In this document: one piece after another, positions 60,997 to 64,000 of the stretch | Layout: every line of letters begins with the position of its first letter | How positions within the stretch are numbered: the stretch's first letter is position 1 | Assembly: GCF_022399565.1 (NCBI RefSeq) | Contig: NZ_JAJTUT010000001.1 | Span: 496,001 to 560,000 of the forward strand | Reading direction: 5' to 3' | Length of the DNA: 64,000 bases | Origin: Flavobacterium algicola | GTDB taxonomy: Bacteria > Bacteroidota > Bacteroidia > Flavobacteriales > Flavobacteriaceae | Made by a program: the position numbers and the translations under genes | The notes under the pieces: generated by a model | Database searches by the model: none | What the model was told of the DNA's origin: nothing | Seen by the model: only the letters and a program-made list of their open reading frames with translations

Positions 60997-61650
60997 TTAA
61001 CCTTTATTATTCATTGCAGAAAGCATTCCACCGTAAACGTTGTTCAATGAAGACAAGTTTGTTGTTAATGATTGCATTTGCTCTTTTAATTTTAAATTAT
61101 TCGCAGCAACTTCCTCATTAATTTGTGCATTTTTAGTAGCACTATCCAATTGTATTTTGTATAAGCTATTTAATTTTTCCATTTGATCAGCTGCCATTGT
61201 CAACTCATCACTGTATTTTTGTGTAGAAGCAATAGAATTTGCAGTTGGAGCAATCCCCTTAGCTGCAGATTCAAAATTCTTAATACTAGTACCTAAACTA
61301 GCCATCAATTCGCCGTCAATTTTAGCATCTTTAAGCATAATGTCTAATTTTTTAGACAACTGACCTTCAACATCTGAAGCAACTACATTTTGCTGAACCG
61401 CCTTTGCTGGAGCAGCGTTTTTATCTTTTAACTGTGGGTAAACCATCTCCCATTTGTATTCATCATCAACTGGCTCAAAAGCAGACAAAGCAAAAATTAA
61501 GGCTTCAACCAAAAGTCCGATTGTCAACATTCTATTTCCTGTTAACGGACCCAATTCTATATGCGTAATTTTGAATAATGCTCCTACGATTACAACCGCA
61601 GCTCCCATTCCGTATGCAAAATTCATTGCCTTTTTACTTAGTAATGCCAT
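60997..61650 (-). CDS. gldL: Gliding motility/type IX secretion motor protein GldL
   Basis: A 217-residue inner-membrane protein: MALLSKKAMNFAYGMGAAVVIVGALFKITHIELGPLTGNRMLTIGLLVEALIFALSAF contains two membrane helices (about 12-28 and 42-57), with the membrane-embedded Lys/His/Glu residues that are thought to conduct protons. The remaining 150 residues are cytoplasmic and helical. Partner of GldM. Positioned between gldK and gldM, 43 bases after gldK. Confidence 0.96.
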   Translation of the reverse strand: MALLSKKAMNFAYGMGAAVVIVGALFKITHIELGPLTGNRMLTIGLLVEALIFALSAFEPVDDEYKWEMVYPQLKDKNAAPAKAVQQNVVASDVEGQLSKKLDIMLKDAKIDGELMASLGTSIKNFESAAKGIAPTANSIASTQKYSDELTMAADQMEKLNSLYKIQLDSATKNAQINEEVAANNLKLKEQMQSLTTNLSSLNNVYGGMLSAMNNKG

Positions 61651-61692
61651 AATTTTAAAGTTTTAATATTGATTTTAGTAGATTTGGATTTA

Positions 61693-63099
61693 TTATTTTC
61701 TTCTTGATCCTGACGTATTACCAGTTGTTTGTACTCCCATATAATCTTGAACTGTACGGAATCCGATATAACTTCTAGCAGAATCTGCATATTCATAATC
61801 TCTTGTTGCTACTTGTAGGAAGTAAGAAACATCTTTCCACGAACCTCCACGAACTACTTTACGTTTATTAGACGAGTCTAGTACATTTGGATTCATTGAA
61901 GATACATATTCGTATGCATTTGAATTGTATGACGAGTCAGTCCATTCTGAAACATTTCCAGCCATATTATAAAGATTGTAACCATTTGGGTCATAAGATT
62001 TGGCCTCTACAGTATACAATGCTTGATCGGCTGCATAATCTCCACGGCTAGGTTTAAAGTTAGCCATAAAACAACCTCTGTCATTTTTAGTATAAGGACC
62101 TCCCCAAGGATAAGTACCTGATTCTAATCCACCTCTCGCAGAATACTCCCACTCTGCTTCTGTAGGTAATCTAAAAGAGTTAATCAATTCTCTCCCTTTC
62201 GATTTTGACTTGATATAAGAATTTTTGTTTAAAGTTCTCCATGCACAAAAAGCCTTAGCTTGTGTCCATTTTACTCCAACTACAGGATAATCTCCGTATG
62301 CTTTATGCCAGAAATAATCATTATGCATTGGCTCATTATAAGAGTAAGAGAAATCTTTTATCCATACAGTTGTATCAGGATAAATTTTAACCTCTTCTGT
62401 TTTTATAAAATCTCTTCTTTTACCCACTTTAGCTTTTGCAGCTGCCTGAATATCCATCCAAGAATAACGAAATTTCAATTTGTCAACATCAATTGATCTT
62501 AATCCATTATATGATTCTTCAACAGGAATATACATAGAATCCATCACCTCAACGTAATATTCATCTGGATATGCTTTTGGATCTCTAATCAATTTAACTT
62601 TTTTATTCAATCTTCTACCAGCATATGGATCATCAGACGTACCTATACTGTAATAGTTGTCATACATATATTTGTCATAAGCCGTCATTTTTTCTGGATC
62701 TGAGTCATTGAATGCAAAGTCACCTATACTTCCACCTTTTCCACCTTTACCTGATTCTGGCTTGATTCCAAGTTCATCAGCAAGAATGGCCAAACGAACT
62801 CTCATTGTAGAATCTTTTACCCATTCTACGAATTGACGGTATTCACTATTTGTAATTTCCGTTTCATCCATGTAAAAAGATCTAACGGTAACTGTTTTTG
62901 TAGGTGCATCTTGTATTCCAGCTACATCTTCATCAGCTTTACCCATGATAAAAGCGCCTCCAGGAACTAAGGTCATTCCGTAAGGCTTTTCCGGATGCCA
63001 TTTAGCACCTTTAACCCCTACCAATTCTCCTTTATCACTTGATTTACCACAGCTAATTAACAGTGTCAAAATTGCTACAAATGCAATGAACTTCTTCAT
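61693..63099 (-). CDS. gldK: Gliding motility/type IX secretion lipoprotein GldK
   Basis: A 468-residue lipoprotein (signal ending LLISCGKSS, Cys17) of the formylglycine-generating-enzyme fold: MTLVPGGAFIMGKADEDV near 43-60, EITNSEYRQFVEW near 82-94, RLPTEAEWEYSARGG near 310-325, NMAGNVSEWTDSSYN and RKVVRGGSWKD. It is not expected to be a sulfatase-activating enzyme; with GldN it forms the outer ring of the type IX apparatus. First gene of the operon; TTG-N21-TACGTTTA upstream at about 63140-63175 (minus) is a possible promoter. Confidence 0.96.
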   Translation of the reverse strand: MKKFIAFVAILTLLISCGKSSDKGELVGVKGAKWHPEKPYGMTLVPGGAFIMGKADEDVAGIQDAPTKTVTVRSFYMDETEITNSEYRQFVEWVKDSTMRVRLAILADELGIKPESGKGGKGGSIGDFAFNDSDPEKMTAYDKYMYDNYYSIGTSDDPYAGRRLNKKVKLIRDPKAYPDEYYVEVMDSMYIPVEESYNGLRSIDVDKLKFRYSWMDIQAAAKAKVGKRRDFIKTEEVKIYPDTTVWIKDFSYSYNEPMHNDYFWHKAYGDYPVVGVKWTQAKAFCAWRTLNKNSYIKSKSKGRELINSFRLPTEAEWEYSARGGLESGTYPWGGPYTKNDRGCFMANFKPSRGDYAADQALYTVEAKSYDPNGYNLYNMAGNVSEWTDSSYNSNAYEYVSSMNPNVLDSSNKRKVVRGGSWKDVSYFLQVATRDYEYADSARSYIGFRTVQDYMGVQTTGNTSGSRRK

Positions 63100-63230
63100 A
63101 TAAAATCGGGTTATGTATTCATTATTTTTTAATGTGTAAACGTATTTAATATTTTGTTAAAAAACAATTATTTTATCCTAAACAAATAATTTTTTTCTAA
63201 TCACCAAAAATCGGCTAGAGAATATGAATA

Positions 63231-64000
63231 TTACACAATGTTTTTACGTTGTGCTTTCCACCATCTCTCCGGCAGTTCTTGGTTGCAGGCCCCTAAATAT
63301 TCTTCATAGGAACAAGGTAATAACGTATTCCTTTTTAGTTTATTGCCTCCATTTGTAACAAAAGGAATTTCAATCCACCATCTATCTGTCTTATCACTCT
63401 TATAAAAAATCAAAACCTCTTCCTCAATAGGTACGATAAACTTTATATAATTCTCTCTACTTCCAAATGGATACTCTTTTGATCTATAATGGTATCCTTC
63501 GATAAAATACCAAATAATTTGTGCAATTAAAACTGACTCATGAACCGTATTTGCATGATTAAAAACACCAAATAAACTCACTTTATCACTTATTCCAGCA
63601 TATCTAGATAAAGAACAAATTTCTTTTCCGTTAAAGCCGTTGGGAACAAACGTAACAAAATTACCCGAATCAGATGATTTAACCGAACTCATATCCAGAC
63701 TAACCACATCGGCATCTCTAAATACGGGCTCAGCTAAAGCTAAATTATTAGAAATCTCTCCGAGACGGTAGCTATCAAAAAACAATTTTTCGATTAAATC
63801 AATTTCTTCCTGAGAGTTAAAATAGGTTTGATACCCTATATTACAGAAATTGAAGAGATTATTTGGTTCGTCAATAACGATTTTAGTTAAGTACGAATTA
63901 GCAGAAGCAGTTTCATTTTCTTTACCAAAATCAAATTTACTATCTATTGCCACCAAATTGACCATTTGTTCTAAATCGTCGTATGCCCTATACAAGGCAT
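63231..64000 (-). CDS. Arginase-family (ureohydrolase-like) protein, partial: N-terminus outside window
   Basis: The last 256 or so residues of a protein whose frame stays open to the right edge. I recognise it as the arginase/formimidoylglutamase-like protein usually found before gldK in Flavobacteria. Features are VNLVAIDSKFDFGKEN, IGYQTYFNSQEEIDLIEKLFFDSYRLGEI, RDADVVSLDMSSVKSSDSGNF (with DVVSLDMS the usual metal-site strand) and GFNGKEICSLSRYAGIS. The last 60 residues, rich in Trp and Arg, form a tail. Whether it is enzymatically active cannot be told from this part. Confidence 0.75.
   Translation of the reverse strand, partial: ALYRAYDDLEQMVNLVAIDSKFDFGKENETASANSYLTKIVIDEPNNLFNFCNIGYQTYFNSQEEIDLIEKLFFDSYRLGEISNNLALAEPVFRDADVVSLDMSSVKSSDSGNFVTFVPNGFNGKEICSLSRYAGISDKVSLFGVFNHANTVHESVLIAQIIWYFIEGYHYRSKEYPFGSRENYIKFIVPIEEEVLIFYKSDKTDRWWIEIPFVTNGGNKLKRNTLLPCSYEEYLGACNQELPERWWKAQRKNIV

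Overview
This window is chromosomal sequence from a member of the Bacteroidota, almost certainly a Flavobacterium or close relative. The reasons are AT-rich intergenic DNA, promoters of the flavobacterial type (TTG, about 19 bases, TAnnTTTG), lack of Shine-Dalgarno sequences, many SusC/TonB-type outer-membrane proteins and lipoproteins, and the complete gliding/type IX secretion operon gldKLMN. No phage, insertion sequence, CRISPR array or rRNA was seen. The only RNA genes are two identical initiator tRNAs, plus one clear cobalamin riboswitch.

Layout. 1-2712: molybdenum cofactor genes (mobA cut by the window edge, a TauE/SafE transporter, a ModE-type HTH protein, moeA). 3103-6503: a four-gene minus-strand operon that I read as a copper-handling MbnP/MbnH module (Cys-motif small membrane protein, MbnP-like lipoprotein, MauG-like di-heme peroxidase, outer-membrane protein with a Cys cluster) with no methanobactin genes. 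6854-17691: housekeeping and small secreted proteins (two tandem helical exported proteins, hemL, glucosaminidase-LysM, PLP deaminase, DUF5522, DUF4136, ilvA, truncated haemoglobin, phytase-like esterase, DUF4230, GSCFA). 17792-25448: alaS, an M23 peptidase, merR, lemA and two TPM-domain genes, one frameshifted at a run of A, then an unknown secreted protein.

25530-30235 is a vitamin B12 uptake operon under a cobalamin riboswitch (BtuB-like receptor, BtuG-like beta-propeller lipoprotein, PKD-domain surface lipoprotein). 30531-33724 is a candidate sulfur/cysteine-responsive unit: an Rrf2 regulator, a regulated promoter with a CymR-like half-site, a 34-residue leader peptide ending in a Cys cluster, and a TonB-dependent receptor. 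33846-40990 carries a large outer-membrane barrel, the GTPases der and era, the tRNA pair and a pseudouridine synthase. 41184-50191 holds a small redox cassette (YqcI/YcgG haem protein, DUF1989 protein, aldo/keto reductase), a helicase, an FUSC membrane protein, an aldehyde dehydrogenase and an SDR protein. 50288-58390 has an LRR protein, pterin dehydratase, a GNAT-like protein, a lipid kinase beside an App1-type phosphatase, an ABC-F protein, DUF983 and an FAD oxidoreductase. 58467-63995 is gldKLMN preceded by an arginase-family gene that runs off the right edge.

Two families of structured dispersed repeats lie in the intergenic spaces: family A (2920, 10860, 38742) and family B (20503, 54810). 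In both, the stem sequences change between copies while pairing is kept. The observations I rate most worth checking are the Rrf2/Cys-leader/TonB receptor unit, the stand-alone MbnP/MbnH operon, and the covarying repeats.
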